Positions 63,590 through 64,000 of a DNA stretch of 64,000 nucleotides are shown here, piece after piece. The notes under the pieces were generated by a model, which worked only from the letters and a program-made list of their open reading frames with translations, searched no databases and was not told where the DNA came from. The position numbers and the translations under genes were made by a program. This DNA is from Chrysogorgia sp. JL179-B06 (lineage: Eukaryota > Cnidaria > Anthozoa > Scleralcyonacea > Chrysogorgiidae): positions 307,001 through 371,000 of the forward strand of contig JAYKKM010000032.1 in NCBI GenBank assembly GCA_035772405.1, given 5' to 3'. Every line of letters begins with the position of its first letter. The first letter of the stretch is position 1.

Positions 63590-64000
63590 ATTTGCAATTT
63601 TGGTGATAAATGAGATATAGTTTAACGCTACTCTGGCTTTAAAAACATTTTTGAACGTAACTTTAAAAGTTACTGTCCATGACCCAACATTTTCGACACT
63701 CCAATCTAGTGTCTTCATCAGGGGTGATCGTTGTAAAGTTAGTGTCCCTATTTATACCCTCATAGAACCGATGATGACGTTATCTATTAACAAGATGCAA
63801 ATACAGTAAGCTTCTGGTAATAAACCACCGTCATCGCGATTCAATGCGGATTAGTCATGGTAATAATTTTGGAATTTTCCCACGCAAGCTCATGGTTGGT
63901 TACGCACGCGTGCTCTGACAAAGTAGAATTTTCCTTTTTTTTAAAAGGAAACAGCCTTTTGGTATTCTTTGGTCTGACCGATGTACTCCTGATCACAGTC
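63590..64000 (-). mobile_element. Third PLE family, 3' part, cut by the window edge
   Basis: At the right edge the - strand begins with DCDQEYIGQTKEYQKA, a GIY-YIG-type block. About 250 bp of 3' UTR follow, and a hammerhead-like core lies at 63682-63725. The main body should lie right of the window. Confidence 0.65.
63682..63725 (-). ncRNA. Hammerhead-ribozyme-like core, third PLE family
   Basis: On the - strand: ACCC (63725-63722) pairs with GGGU (63685-63682) as stem I. CUGAUGA is 63721-63715, then an extra A. GACACU pairs with AGUGUC as a 6-bp stem II. GAAA is 63694-63691, then AUGUU. This is the best-formed example in the window. Confidence 0.55.

Overview
The window is eukaryotic and most likely cnidarian, probably anthozoan. 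Genes are broken into exons with GT-AG (one GC-AG) introns, base composition is AT-rich, and much of the DNA consists of transposable elements and hairpin-forming repeats. The cnidarian guess rests on the look of the repeats and of the ABC transporter, not on a database match.

Two host genes can be read, both on the + strand. (1) The 3' end of a gene encoding thyroglobulin type-1 domains: one phase 1-1 exon at 1750-1956 and a terminal exon at 19494-19717. The phases match across a 17.5 kb intron filled with transposons. (2) The 5' half of a full-length ABCB (P-glycoprotein/MDR1-like) ABC exporter. Fourteen exons between 30668 and 63537 encode about 650 residues: the N-terminus, transmembrane domain 1, nucleotide-binding domain 1 and the start of the linker. 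All intron phases are compatible. The second half lies beyond the right edge.

Layout. 1-1749: flank with a SINE. 1957-19493: the thyroglobulin-gene intron, holding two head-to-head Penelope-like elements (PLEs) that form a 2.42 kb near-identical inverted repeat, an LTR/Gypsy element (8388-12461) that split an older palindrome, long (TA)n arrays, and a LINE split by a Tc1-like transposon with a clean TA duplication. 19718-30667: intergenic, with LINE and PLE fragments, MITEs and a 161-bp tandem repeat. 30668-63537: the ABCB gene. Its introns hold a second LINE of the split family (36.7-39.7 kb), a DIRS-like retrotransposon interrupted by an essentially intact LINE (1043-codon frame, 45527-48658), two SINEs, a THAP-type transposon remnant, several TTAA-flanked elements and many foldbacks. 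63590-64000: 3' end of another PLE on the - strand.

Two patterns run across the window. Relics of several PLE families end in hammerhead-ribozyme-like cores (CUGANGA, stem II, GAAA, then a GUH-like site). Separately, at least six palindromes with unrelated outer stems share an apex of the form AC-GAG...CGA-GT and often lie near a TTTTATAAAATAA motif and a CCAATCA motif. The second pattern is the best candidate here for something not well described.
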